Numbered from the stretch's first letter, positions 51,660 to 60,629 are shown. The stretch is 64,000 nucleotides of DNA from Porticoccaceae bacterium (GCA_026005035.1 BPKH01000001.1:205610-269609), one strand, 5' to 3'. Program-made: numbers and translations. The notes: generated from the letters alone by a model not told the origin.

Positions 51660-52844
51660 ATGGGACCGCTGCACGGTTACCGCATTCTCGAACTGGCAGG
51701 CCTCGGCCCCTGCCCCATGGCGGGCATGCTGTTGGCCGACATGGGCGCGGAGGTCATCTGCGTCGATCGCGACCACAGGGTCGACCCCTACCTGGCCCGC
51801 GACATCAGCAGGCGCGGCAAGCAATCGATCATCCTCGACCTCAAGCAGCCGGCAGCGCGGGAGGTCTTTTTGCGCTTGGTGGACACCGCCGACGCGCTCA
51901 TCGAGGGCTACCGCCCGGGGGTGATGGAACGGCTGGGCCTCGCCCCGGAGGTCTGCCTGGAGCGCAACCCACGGCTCGTCTACGGGCGCATGACCGGCTG
52001 GGGACAGAATGGGCCCCTGGCCACCAACGCCGGCCACGACATCAACTACATCGCCCTGGCCGGCGCGCTGCACGCCATGGGGCCCGCGGACGGCAAACCC
52101 GCCGTGCCCCTCAACGTGATCGGCGACTACGCCGGCGGCGCCCTCTTCCTGGTGGCCGGCGTGCTCGCCGCCCTCCTGGAACGGGGCCGCTCGGGGCGGG
52201 GCCAGGTGGTGGACGCGGCCATGGTCGACGGCATCGCCAACCTCATGTGGCCCTTTTTGAGCATGTACTACAGCGGTCGCTGGGATTTCTCCCGGCGGGG
52301 CGCCAACCTCCTCGACGGCGGCGCCCCCTTCTACGACACCTACGAGACCGCCGACGGCAAGTTTCTCGCCCTCGGCGCCATCGAGCCGCACTTTTTCGCC
52401 GAATTCCTGGAACGGGCCGGACTCGGCCCCGCCGAGCACCTGCTCGAGGCCCACGCCGATCCGAACCGCTGGCCACAACTCAAGGCCCAGATCGCCGACC
52501 TCTTCCGTCAGAAAACCCGCGACCAGTGGTGCGCGCTCCTCGAGGTGGGCGACGCCTGCGTCTCCCCGGTGCTGACCCTCCTCGAGGCCATGGACCACCC
52601 CCACACCCGCGCCCGGGACACCTACATCCAGGTGGACGACCTGTGCCAGCCCGCCCCGGCCCCACGCTTTTCCCGCACCCCGTCCCGAGTGCGCCACGGG
52701 GACCGCCCGCGGGGCGCCGACACTCTGGCGCTGTTGACCGCCCTGGGTTTTTCCCAACGGGAAATCGACGACCTCCTGGCGCGCGGCGCCGCGGCCGCCG
52801 CTGAGTCGGCAACGGCGAGCGAACGCGAGGCGGCCCGGTCGTAG
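51660..52844 (+). CDS. Class III CoA-transferase family, alpha-methylacyl-CoA racemase-like
   Basis: 394 residues. The N-terminal ILELAGLGPCPMAGMLLADM and the central segments GHDINYIALAGAL (His) and NVIGDYAGGALFLVAG (Asp) match the racemase branch, where His and Asp are the acid/base pair, rather than the formyl-CoA transferase branch, whose catalytic Asp sits elsewhere. It would interconvert 2R and 2S methylacyl-CoA so that the stereospecific dehydrogenase upstream can act, as in isoprenoid and sterol side-chain breakdown. Confidence 0.87.
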   Translation: MGPLHGYRILELAGLGPCPMAGMLLADMGAEVICVDRDHRVDPYLARDISRRGKQSIILDLKQPAAREVFLRLVDTADALIEGYRPGVMERLGLAPEVCLERNPRLVYGRMTGWGQNGPLATNAGHDINYIALAGALHAMGPADGKPAVPLNVIGDYAGGALFLVAGVLAALLERGRSGRGQVVDAAMVDGIANLMWPFLSMYYSGRWDFSRRGANLLDGGAPFYDTYETADGKFLALGAIEPHFFAEFLERAGLGPAEHLLEAHADPNRWPQLKAQIADLFRQKTRDQWCALLEVGDACVSPVLTLLEAMDHPHTRARDTYIQVDDLCQPAPAPRFSRTPSRVRHGDRPRGADTLALLTALGFSQREIDDLLARGAAAAAESATASEREAARS

Positions 52845-52957
52845 CACGCCACCTGCTCCGCCGCCGTACAATGGCCGGGGGCGCTTGGAGGAGGGCGCGG
52901 AAATGCCCTCTTCTTGCCACCGCCCCATCGCCCGTCAGCGAACCCGAGGAGGCAGGG

Positions 52958-53569
52958 TTGGACCAGGGAAAACGCCGGCGCCGCAGCGCCTCCCAACTCC
53001 AGGAGGCGATTCTCGCCGCTGCGGCCGCGGAATTCGGCAGCCGCGGCTATCGCAGGGCCACCACCGCGGCCATCGCCCGCCGGGCAGGGGTCACAGAAGC
53101 CCAGCTCTTCCGCCTCTTCGGCAGCAAGGCGGAGCTCTTTCAAAAGGCGGTTTTCGAACCCCTGGAGCGGCGCCTCGCCGCCTTCAACGAGGCGCATCTC
53201 AAGCCCGTCGAAGGGGGCGAGTTCGCAGCGGCGGCGCGCCGCTACGTGGCCGCGCTGATCGCCTTTCTGCGGGAAAACCGCGCCCTCTTCGCCCCCCTCA
53301 TCGCCGCCGAAGCGGAAGAGGGGGTGCCCGGCGTGGCCGGCAGCGAAAGCCTCAAGGACTACTTCGACCGCAACGCCGCCCTGGTGGCCGAGCGGCTCGG
53401 CGCCCACGGACCGGAGCGCGCCGAACTGTTGGTGCGCATCTCCTTTGCCGCCGTGCTCGCCAACGTGTTGTTCGCAGACTGGCTCTTCCCCGCCCGCCTG
53501 GGCGGGCAGGCGCAGCTGGACGAGGCCATCGCCGCCTTCGTGCTGGAGGGCATCTCCCCCCTACAATGA
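52958..53569 (+). CDS. TetR-family regulator 3
   Basis: 203 residues beginning with a TTG (LDQGKRRRRSASQLQEAILA), well placed after GAGGAGG at 52946-52952; an upstream ATG at 52871 lacks such a site and would overlap unrelated-looking sequence. The HTH is TTAAIARRAGVTEAQLFRLF with GSKAELFQKAVF following. It may control the amidohydrolase gene 176 bp downstream, which has its own promoter, or the preceding racemase genes. Confidence 0.83.
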   Translation: MDQGKRRRRSASQLQEAILAAAAAEFGSRGYRRATTAAIARRAGVTEAQLFRLFGSKAELFQKAVFEPLERRLAAFNEAHLKPVEGGEFAAAARRYVAALIAFLRENRALFAPLIAAEAEEGVPGVAGSESLKDYFDRNAALVAERLGAHGPERAELLVRISFAAVLANVLFADWLFPARLGGQAQLDEAIAAFVLEGISPLQ

Positions 53570-53593
53570 CACACCAGTGTTGTTGTATATAAT
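53566..53593 (+). promoter_or_regulatory. Putative promoter of the amidohydrolase gene
   Basis: ATGACA (53566-53571), a 16-bp spacer and a perfect TATAAT (53588-53593). It overlaps the stop codon of TetR 3. It implies a transcript leader of roughly 145 bases before the ATG at 53745. Confidence 0.6.
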
Positions 53594-53643
53594 CGAAGTG
53601 GGTTGATCCGACGCAACCCGCCGCGGGGTGCGGTCGGGCAAGA

Positions 53644-53665
53644 TGGCAACGCCTGCGCGTTGCCA
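53644..53665 (+). other. Perfect hairpin in the amidohydrolase leader
   Basis: TGGCAACGC (53644-53652), loop CTGC, GCGTTGCCA (53657-53665): nine paired bases with a tetraloop in the middle of the leader. It could be a post-transcriptional control element or, as DNA, an operator. Confidence 0.5.
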
Positions 53666-53744
53666 CTATGCTTGATCGCATGGAAGACGGCTCGGCCGCG
53701 ATGGGGCGGCGTTTTCGCGAGCAATCACACTGTTGGGGGTGACC

Positions 53745-55076
53745 ATGATCAAAGACATGAACGACCTGGTGATCATCAGCGCGGATGATCACGTGTGCGA
53801 ACCGCCGGATCTGTGGGAAAAGCACACGGTGGGCGAAGCGCGGGAGACCATGCCCCGCTTCTGCACCGACGAAAACGGCAAGAACTACTGGGAGTACATG
53901 GGCAAGAAGTACCCCTCGGTGGGCTTAAACGCCGTGGTGGGACGGCCCTTCGAAGAGTACGGCATGGAGCCGACCTCCCTCGCCGATCTGCGCAAGGGTT
54001 GCTACGACGTCCACGCGCGGATCGACGACATGGACGTCAACGGCATCGCCGCCTCACTGTGCTTCGGCAATTCCATCGCCTTCAATGGTCGGGTGTTCAA
54101 CACCGCGCCCAACAAAAAGCACGCCCTCGCCCACATCCAGGCCTACAACGACTGGCAGATCGACGAGTGGTGCGCGGCCTATCCGGGGCGCTTCATTCCC
54201 CTGGCGATCCTGCCCCTGTGGGATCCGGAAGCGGCGGCGGCGGAGATCAAGCGGGTCTCGGACAAGGGCTGCCACTGCATCGCCATGACCGAAAACCCCA
54301 CGGTGGCCGGCCTGCCCAGCATCCACAACGACTACTGGAAGCCCCTGTGGAAGGCGGTGGCCGATTACGACATGACCATCAACCTCCACATCGGCACGGG
54401 CAACCCGCAGCCCCACGCCTCCCTGGAAACCCCCATCGAGGCGTGGATCACCACCATGCCCATGTCGGTGGCGGTGGGGGCCGCCGACTGGCTCCACCTG
54501 AAGGCGCTCCAGGAGTACCCGAACATGCGCATCGTGCTCAACGAGAGTGGCATCGGGTGGATCCCCTACTTCCTCGAGCGGGCCGACTTCTCCAACTGGC
54601 GGCACAAGGTCTGGACCCATTCCATCTTCCAGGACCGCAAGCCGAGCGAGGTGTTCCGCGAGCACTTCCTGGTCTGTTTCGTGGACGACCACTTCGGCCT
54701 CAAAAACCTCGACGCCATCGGCGAGGACAACGTCGCCTACGAGTGCGACTACCCCCACTCCGACTCCCTGTGGCCCGAGGTGCCGGAGTACCTCTGGCCG
54801 TCGATCCAGCACCTCACCGAGGAGCAGATCGAAAAGATCACCCACCGCAACGCCATGCGCTTCTTCCGCTTCGATCCGTTCCGCCACCACAAGCGCGAGG
54901 AGCTCACGGTGGGCGCGCTGCGGGCGCGGGCCAAGGCGCGCGGCGTCGACACCACGCCGGTCTCCATGGGCGGATCGAAGCCCTTGGAAGGCGAAGTGCG
55001 GCCCGTGACCTCGGGCGACCTGATGCGGATGATGGCCGCCCACGCCGAGCGGGAGGCGGAGGCCAAGTCCGCCTGA
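53745..55076 (+). CDS. Amidohydrolase 2 (ACMSD-like TIM barrel) family metal enzyme
   Basis: 443 residues. The N-terminal metal motif is SADDHVCEPPDLW, with a mid-barrel His in INLHIGTGNPQPHAS and the C-terminal Asp in CDYPHSDSLWP. The family includes decarboxylases and hydrolases of ring-cleavage products (ACMSD, gamma-resorcylate decarboxylase) and many uncharacterised members abundant in steroid and aromatic degraders. The ATG has GGGGGTGACC upstream; an upstream GTG is less likely. It is transcribed alone, between the leader described above and a strong terminator. Confidence 0.88.
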   Translation: MIKDMNDLVIISADDHVCEPPDLWEKHTVGEARETMPRFCTDENGKNYWEYMGKKYPSVGLNAVVGRPFEEYGMEPTSLADLRKGCYDVHARIDDMDVNGIAASLCFGNSIAFNGRVFNTAPNKKHALAHIQAYNDWQIDEWCAAYPGRFIPLAILPLWDPEAAAAEIKRVSDKGCHCIAMTENPTVAGLPSIHNDYWKPLWKAVADYDMTINLHIGTGNPQPHASLETPIEAWITTMPMSVAVGAADWLHLKALQEYPNMRIVLNESGIGWIPYFLERADFSNWRHKVWTHSIFQDRKPSEVFREHFLVCFVDDHFGLKNLDAIGEDNVAYECDYPHSDSLWPEVPEYLWPSIQHLTEEQIEKITHRNAMRFFRFDPFRHHKREELTVGALRARAKARGVDTTPVSMGGSKPLEGEVRPVTSGDLMRMMAAHAEREAEAKSA

Positions 55077-55100
55077 AGAGCACCGCTGCGCGACAGCGAA

Positions 55101-55127
55101 AAGCCCGGCTCGCGCCGGGCTTTTTTT
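55101..55127 (+). terminator. Rho-independent terminator after the amidohydrolase gene
   Basis: AAGCCCGGC (55101-55109), loop TCGC, GCCGGGCTT (55114-55122) with seven T (55121-55127). Classic intrinsic terminator, 25 bp past the stop. The few A bases on its left may allow weaker termination of the convergent TauD gene. Confidence 0.9.
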
Positions 55128-55151
55128 CGGTGGGTTGGACCCGAGGGCGAC

Positions 55152-55970
55152 TTAGGCTACCGCCTCTTCGCCGACGATGGTCACCCGGTGCATCAAGCGG
55201 CCGGAATCGGGGGAGTAGGGGGCGGCGCGGTGGAGGCTCACCGTGTTGTCCCAGATGAGCAGATCCCCCACCTCCCAGGGATGGCTATAGACGTACTCGT
55301 CACGGGTGGCGAAGGCGTCGAGGCGCTCCAGGAGGGCGCGCCCCTCCTCGAGATCCATCCCCTCGATGTAGTCGGCGGAAACCCCGATCACCAGGGACTT
55401 GCGGCCCGACTTGTGGGTCCACACCAGGGGGTGGACCTTGGGCTCGTGCTCTTCCCAGCGGCGCCGCTGTTCCTCGCTGGCATCCGGGTAGACGCGGCGC
55501 TGCGAGGCGGCCATGGTGTGCACCACCCGCAGTTTTTCCAAGCGGCGCTGTTCCTCCTCCGGCAGGTCCTGAAAGGCGGCGAAGGTATTGGCCACCTCGG
55601 TGTTGCCCTCGCCGGTGGCGGGGATCCTGCGGGCGGTGAGGATGGACGCCCGGGAGGGCACGGGGTCCATGGCACCGTCGATGTGCCACAGGAGCGACCC
55701 CTTGAGGTATTCGGCGGCGCCCGGGTTGGTTTTGGGATCGAGGGAGATCTTGAAGATCTCCTGTCCGCCGAGGGACATCACCTCGCCCAGGGTGCGGGCG
55801 AACTGGAGCTGCTCCTCGTCGTTGAAGTGGATGCCGCGGATGATGAGCACGGCCCGCTCTTCGAGGAGGTCGCGGATCCGCTCGGCGTGGTCGCCGCGCA
55901 AAAACTCTTCCCGGGGCGCCCGCAGTTCGGTGCCCACCTTGGGCTTGAGATCGACGGTCTCGAGTGCCAT
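55152..55970 (-). CDS. TauD/TfdA-family Fe(II)/2-oxoglutarate dioxygenase
   Basis: 272 residues. The iron triad is H and D in LLWHIDGAMDP and the distal His in SLHRAAPYSP; the 2-oxoglutarate Arg is in GRLMHRVTIVG. AGAGGATC precedes the ATG. The family hydroxylates substrates ranging from taurine to 2,4-D and alkyl ethers; no sulphonate genes accompany it, so a role in oxygenating the carbon substrate is as likely. It is convergent with the amidohydrolase. Confidence 0.9.
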   Translation of the reverse strand: MALETVDLKPKVGTELRAPREEFLRGDHAERIRDLLEERAVLIIRGIHFNDEEQLQFARTLGEVMSLGGQEIFKISLDPKTNPGAAEYLKGSLLWHIDGAMDPVPSRASILTARRIPATGEGNTEVANTFAAFQDLPEEEQRRLEKLRVVHTMAASQRRVYPDASEEQRRRWEEHEPKVHPLVWTHKSGRKSLVIGVSADYIEGMDLEEGRALLERLDAFATRDEYVYSHPWEVGDLLIWDNTVSLHRAAPYSPDSGRLMHRVTIVGEEAVA

Positions 55971-56107
55971 GGTGATCCTCTACTTCGGTTTGAAGGAAAC
56001 GCGGCCGCACGGCCGGCGAGGACCGTATTGTCCTCGACTTGGTGTTGAACAGCAATGTTGTGTCCTGGTTCCCCCCACCACCGCGAGGCGCATGGCGGGC
56101 AAGCACC

Positions 56108-56217
56108 GTAGCCCGGATGCAGGCGCGAAGCGCCGAAATCCGGGGTGAAGGCGGACCCCGGCGGCTTGGCCCGGGGGTTTCCCCGCCCCGGATTCCGCTT
56201 CGCTCCATCCGGGCTAC
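56108..56217. repeat. REP/BIME-like inverted repeat pair, second locus
   Basis: The forward unit GTAGCCCGGATGCAGGCGCG (56108) ends in AATCCGGGG at 56145; the inverted unit 56186-56217 reads CCCCGGATTCCGCTTCGCTC and ends GGGCTAC. The cores match the element at 5497-5600. The 308-bp gap between the TauD and dehydrogenase genes otherwise holds only a possible TauD promoter near 56025-56060. Confidence 0.8.
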
Positions 56218-56278
56218 GCTCGGGGACAGTGCTGGAACGGGTTTTTGCCCGACGGAACCGTCGGGCGGCTGCACCCGG

Positions 56279-57289
56279 CTAGGGCAACACCACCGTCGCC
56301 TTGGTCTCGGCGTTGGGCCCGCGCAGGGCCTCGAACTTTTCGGGCAGCGCCTCCAAGGGCACCTCGGAGGTCACCATGATCTTGGGATCGACGTGCCCCC
56401 GGTCGAGGCCGTCGACGACGTGGCGGAAATCGGCGAGGGTGTAACCCACTGGAAACTTCAACGTCACCGCCTTGAAGGCGGCGACGGCGGGAATCACCGG
56501 ATCCGGAGCGATGCAAAAGCCCAAGGAGACCACCCGGCCGAACAGGCGCACGTGGGCGATCGCCTTTTGCAACAGGCCGGCCGCCCCCACGCACTCGAAG
56601 ACCACGTCGGGAGGGCCGCCGAGGACCTCGCGCACCGCCTCCTCCTCTCCCTCACCGTAGCGCAGGAATGCGTCTGCACCGAACTGGAGCGCCAACTCGC
56701 GCCGGCGGTCCGAGCGGGAGATGGCGGCGATCCGCCCCGCCCCCGAGCGCCGCGCCCAGTAGAGGGTGGCGAGCGCCACGGTGCCACCGCCCATCACCAA
56801 CACCCGCTCGCCGGGGCGAAGGCTCGCCTGGCGCACCCCGTACAGCCCCACCGCCAGGGGCTCCACCAGCGCACCGTCGGCCAGGGAGAGGTGGGCGGGC
56901 AATTTCACCGCCGAACCCTGGGGAACGCGCAAATACTCGCCGAACCCTCCCATCACCCCCGGGGCGTCCCGGCACAGGGTGAGGTTGCCCTCCCGGCAGG
57001 CCAGGCACGTAAGGCGCCCGCAGCCGGACGACGGCAGGGCGGTGATCCGATCGCCTACCCGGAACCCCTGCACGCCCTTCCCCAGGGCCACCACTTCACC
57101 GGCGTATTCGTGTCCGGGCACGGTGCCGGGGGGAAAGTCCCACGGTCCCCCCTTTGTCATGGTGAGATCGGTGCCGCAGATCCCGCAGCGGTGGATTCTC
57201 ACCAAAAGCTCCCCCGGACCGGGAATCGGATCGGGTAACCGCTCGATGACCAGGGGCCGTCCCCCTCCCGGATAGACTGCGGCGCGCAT
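56279..57289 (-). CDS. Zinc-dependent medium-chain alcohol dehydrogenase
   Basis: 336 residues of the MDR superfamily. Catalytic zinc segments are HRCGICGTDLT and GHEYAGEVVALG; the structural zinc loop has four Cys in GCGRLTCLACREGNLTLC. The Rossmann motif VMGGGTVALATLYWAR is preceded by the EPLAVGLYGVR helix. The cytoplasmic NAD(P)-linked activity contrasts with the periplasmic quinoproteins elsewhere in the window. It is followed on the transcript's 5' side by the DUF1214 gene, 57 bp away on the same strand. Confidence 0.9.
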   Translation of the reverse strand: MRAAVYPGGGRPLVIERLPDPIPGPGELLVRIHRCGICGTDLTMTKGGPWDFPPGTVPGHEYAGEVVALGKGVQGFRVGDRITALPSSGCGRLTCLACREGNLTLCRDAPGVMGGFGEYLRVPQGSAVKLPAHLSLADGALVEPLAVGLYGVRQASLRPGERVLVMGGGTVALATLYWARRSGAGRIAAISRSDRRRELALQFGADAFLRYGEGEEEAVREVLGGPPDVVFECVGAAGLLQKAIAHVRLFGRVVSLGFCIAPDPVIPAVAAFKAVTLKFPVGYTLADFRHVVDGLDRGHVDPKIMVTSEVPLEALPEKFEALRGPNAETKATVVLP

Positions 57290-57346
57290 CGGGCACCTCC
57301 CTAGACGATTTTCCCCACCTGCCAGTTTGGCGCTTCGCCGCCCGGC

Positions 57347-58521
57347 TCACCAGCGCCGCCGTCGCTGGGCGGCGCGCACCCGGCGCCGCAGGGCGGCCGC
57401 CCGCACCTCGGGGTGACCCGGGGAGTGTCCGGCGGCAGCAGGTCCCGCACTTCCCCCAGGGGCACCCGGTGGATCTTCGGGGTGGGCGCCTCGTCGGCGT
57501 CGTACCAGCGCCCGTAGAGGGTACCCTCGGTGAAGCCGCCCGGATCGAGCCAATTGGGCACGCCGGGGTCCTCCAGGGCCACCACGGCGTAGAGGCGGCC
57601 GTCCGAGGCCAGGTGCGCCTGGGCGCCGTTCAGGGAGGCAAAGCGGTAGACGTACTCGACGGCGTTGAAATAGGGGTCGTTGACCTGGATGTTCCAGTAG
57701 CGACAGCGCCTGGGCAGATCGCTTTCGATCACCAAGGCCTCGCCCGGCGCGAGCTGGAAACAGGCCGGCCAGTAGACCTGTTTGGCGAGGGCGCCCACGT
57801 AGCGCACCGGCTCGAAGACGTTGTAGCCGACGCGCTCGCGGATGCCGTTCTGCATGGCGAAGTAAAGCCCCGTCTTGCGGGCGGGAAAGTGCGCCATCTC
57901 GCCGATGCGGCGCAGGATCTCCGCCGCGTCCGGGCGCGGCTTGGGGGGCACCGGGTCCAGGCACTCGATGGTGAGCACCGGGTCGACCTCTCTTTCCCAG
58001 TCGTACATGCGCGCCCGCACCATCATGCCACCGGCCTGCGGGTCGATGGGCGCGTAGCGCCCCCGCCAGCCGCGCGGCCGCTCGGCGGCGAACAGCACCT
58101 CGAACTCCTCGCCCAGCGCCAGCTCGAGATCGGCGTCGTCCACCTCGCGATGGCCGTTGTCGCGGGGCAGCTCGTCCACCGTGCCGGACAGGAAGCGCTG
58201 GGTGGTGAAGCTCAGGATCCGACAGGTGCCGCGATTGCCCGCCACCCGGTAGCGCAGGTCGCCGCGGATGGGGCTCTGCCAGTAGATGTCATCGGGGTTG
58301 GGCTGCAGGGTGTAGACCGGATTCCACAACGGCGCCCAGTCGGGATGCTCGGGGGTGGCGTGGAAGTAGGCGAAGTAGCTGTAGGAGAAGCTCGCCAGGG
58401 TCTGGCGGGCGAGCTCGGCGGCGGCCGCCGGGTCGTCCGGATGCCAGAGCTCGCCGAGCCGCGCACAGGCGCCCTCCAGGGGGGCGAGCAACTCCACCAG
58501 ATCGGGAATCTCCCGGGCCAT
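57347..58521 (-). CDS. DUF1214-family protein, frameshift near C-terminus
   Basis: About 391 residues after repair. The DUF1214 core is clear: YWNIQVNDPYFNAVEYVYRF, then GVPNWLDPGGFTEGTLYGRW. At about 57413-57418 one base is missing in a CCCCG run; restoring it gives VTPEVRAAALRRRVRAAQRR and a TGG-TGA end, whereas the literal frame runs into unrelated sequence to 57301. The family is uncharacterised but common in sterol, terpene and aromatic degraders. Upstream lies the palindrome at 58550-58569. Confidence 0.8.
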
Positions 58522-58549
58522 GGGGCCTCCTCGGCGGGGCGGGCGAAAC

Positions 58550-58569
58550 TAGATAGTATGCGCTATCTA
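58550..58569. promoter_or_regulatory. Palindrome type 3 upstream of the DUF1214 gene
   Basis: TAGATAGTATGCGCTATCTA: arms TAGATAG/CTATCTA around six bases, in the 65-bp gap between the SDR stop and the DUF1214 start on the same strand. It is the only AT-rich patch there and is probably an operator-promoter for the DUF1214-dehydrogenase pair. No second copy was found in the window. Confidence 0.6.
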
Positions 58570-58586
58570 ACCGCCCGACAATGCCC

Positions 58587-59333
58587 TCATCCCCGCTGGC
58601 CGCCGTCCACCCGCAGCACGGCGCCGGTGATGAACGAAGAGGCCGGACTCGCCAGCAAGAGGAGCGCGGGGACGATCTCCTCGGGTCGTCCCGGCCGGCG
58701 CAGGGCGTTGGTGAAGCGATCGAGCACCGCCTCGTCCCGCCAATCGGGATGGGCCTCGGTGAGGAAGGGCCCGGCGGAGATGGCATTGACCCGCACCTTG
58801 GGCGCGTATTCCCGTGCCAGGGAGATGGTCATCTGGTTCAAGGCCGCCTTGGCGCCGCCGTAGGGCACCACCCCGGGCAGCGCCATCAGCGCCCCGGTGG
58901 AACTGACGTTGACGATCGCGCCGCCCTCCCCTTCCGCCATGCGGAGCGCCGCCTGGCTGGCCAGGCGGAAGGGCCCCTTGAAGTTCAGGTTGACCACCGC
59001 GTCGAAGATTTTTTCGCTCACCTCGTGGCTCGGGCAGGCCGGGGACATCCCGGCGTTGTTGACCAGGATGTCGAGCCGGCCGAAGGCCTCAAAGGTGCGC
59101 GCAAGCAGCGCATCGCACTCCTCCCAGCGGCCCACGTGGGCGGAGACGGCGAGCGCCCGGCGGCCCAGAGCGCGCACCTCCTCGGCCACGCGCTCGCAGT
59201 TTTCCAGCTTGCGACTGGCGATCACCACGTCGGCGCCCCGCTCGGCCAGGGCGAGCACCATCTGCCGGCCCAACCCCCGAGAGCCCCCGGTCACCAGGGC
59301 GACGCGGCCGCGAAAGTCGAACAGGGGATCCAC
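58587..59333 (-). CDS. Short-chain dehydrogenase/reductase (LvaD-like position)
   Basis: 248 residues: LVTGGSRGLGRQM, NNAGMSPACPS, catalytic Ser in NVSSTG and the YGGAK pair with correct 13-residue spacing. GTG at 59333 has GGAGG 9 bp upstream and follows the ACAD stop by 3 bp. Last gene of an APH-ACAD-SDR operon, the same functional set as 43537-49754. It probably oxidises a hydroxyacyl-CoA formed after kinase/ACAD action. Confidence 0.89.
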   Translation of the reverse strand: MDPLFDFRGRVALVTGGSRGLGRQMVLALAERGADVVIASRKLENCERVAEEVRALGRRALAVSAHVGRWEECDALLARTFEAFGRLDILVNNAGMSPACPSHEVSEKIFDAVVNLNFKGPFRLASQAALRMAEGEGGAIVNVSSTGALMALPGVVPYGGAKAALNQMTISLAREYAPKVRVNAISAGPFLTEAHPDWRDEAVLDRFTNALRRPGRPEEIVPALLLLASPASSFITGAVLRVDGGQRG

Positions 59334-59336
59334 CCG

Positions 59337-60629
59337 TCAGTCCTCCAACAGGTGGCCCCACTTGCGCTTGGCCTCTTCCAGGCGAGTGGGGTTGTGGTCG
59401 GTGGGGAAGAGGCCGGGCGCGGGGGTGGCGGTCTTGAGAAACGCCTTGGCCACCTGCACCTGGTGGACCTCGGTGGGGCCGTCGGCCACCGCCAGTGCCG
59501 GGGCGCCGGCCCACATCTTGGCGAGGGGCGTCTCCTGGGTGACCCCGAGGGCGCCGTGGAGGTGGACGGCGCGCCGGGCGATGTCGAAAAAGACCTTGCC
59601 GAGTTGCGCCTTGCACATGGCGATGTGGGTGCGCGCGGCGCCGTGGGGCTGGGTGTCGATGATCCAGGCGGTCTTGAGCACCAGCAGGCGGAACTGCTCG
59701 AGCTCGATGATGGAGTCGGCGATGTCGAGCTGCACCGCCTGGTGGTCGCCGAGCAGTTTGCCCTTGGTGCGCCGGGACACGGCCCGCTCGAGCATCATCT
59801 CGATGGCCCGCTGCAAGAGGCCCACGGTGCGCATGCAGTGGTGGATGCGCCCACCCCCGAGGCGCGCCTGGGCCACCTTGAAGGCCTGTCCCGGCTCGCC
59901 GAGCATGGCATCGAGCGGCACCCGCACCCTGTTGTAGCGCACGTAGCCGGAGGCGGCGTCGGAGCCGTCGCGGTTGTCGAGCAGAAGCGGCGCGTTGCGG
60001 ATGATCTCGATGCCGGGCGTGTCGGCGTCCACCAAGAACATCGACATCCGCTCGTGGGGGCGGTTCTGCGGATGGGTCACCGCCATGACGATGAAAAAGG
60101 AGGCGTAGCGGGCGTTGGACGAAAACCACTTCTCCCCGTCGATCACCCACTCGTCCCCCTCGCGCCAAGCCCGGCAGGTGAACTCCAGGGGGTCCGCCCC
60201 CGCCTGGGGCTCGGTCATCGAAAAGCAGGAGACGATCTCCCCGTCGAGCAGGGGTTGCAGGTACTTTTTCTTCTGCTCCTCGGTGCCGAACATGGCCAGG
60301 ATTTCGGCGTTGCCCGAGTCGGGCGCCTGGCAGCCGAACACCGTGGGCGCCCAACTGGAGCGGCCGATGATCTCGTTCATCAGCGCGAGCTTCACCTGTC
60401 CGTAGCCCTTGCCGCCGAGTTCCGGCCCGAGGTGGCAGGCCCACAGGCCGCGCTTTTTCACCTCTTCCTGGAGCGGCTTGACGATGCGCCGCGCCTTGGT
60501 GTTCTTCATGTCGTACATGTCGCTCGCGCTGGGGAAGAGCACGTCCAAAAGCTCGCACTCCTCGCGCACGAATTTGTTCATCCAGTCGAGTTTTTCCTGG
60601 AATTCGGGCTCCACACTGAAATCGATCAT
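59337..60629 (-). CDS. Acyl-CoA dehydrogenase 4 (ACAD10/11-, LvaC-like)
   Basis: 430 residues, MIDFSVEPEFQEKLDWMNKF, clearly paralogous to the protein at 43537-44841 (shared GLWACHLGPELGGKGYGQVK, GGGRIHHCMRTVGLLQRA). EKWFSSNARYASFFIVMAVT and HLHGALGVTQETPLAKMW mark the branch. GAGGA is 7 bp from the ATG. The APH-type kinase gene lies 31 bp upstream on the same strand; animal ACAD10/11 carry these two activities in one chain. Confidence 0.91.
   Translation of the reverse strand: MIDFSVEPEFQEKLDWMNKFVREECELLDVLFPSASDMYDMKNTKARRIVKPLQEEVKKRGLWACHLGPELGGKGYGQVKLALMNEIIGRSSWAPTVFGCQAPDSGNAEILAMFGTEEQKKKYLQPLLDGEIVSCFSMTEPQAGADPLEFTCRAWREGDEWVIDGEKWFSSNARYASFFIVMAVTHPQNRPHERMSMFLVDADTPGIEIIRNAPLLLDNRDGSDAASGYVRYNRVRVPLDAMLGEPGQAFKVAQARLGGGRIHHCMRTVGLLQRAIEMMLERAVSRRTKGKLLGDHQAVQLDIADSIIELEQFRLLVLKTAWIIDTQPHGAARTHIAMCKAQLGKVFFDIARRAVHLHGALGVTQETPLAKMWAGAPALAVADGPTEVHQVQVAKAFLKTATPAPGLFPTDHNPTRLEEAKRKWGHLLED

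Noticed and set aside
50373-52928. Minus-strand open frame of about 850 codons opposite ACAD 3 and the racemase gene
   Set aside because: Low-complexity Gly/Val/Glu-rich antisense translation with no domain.
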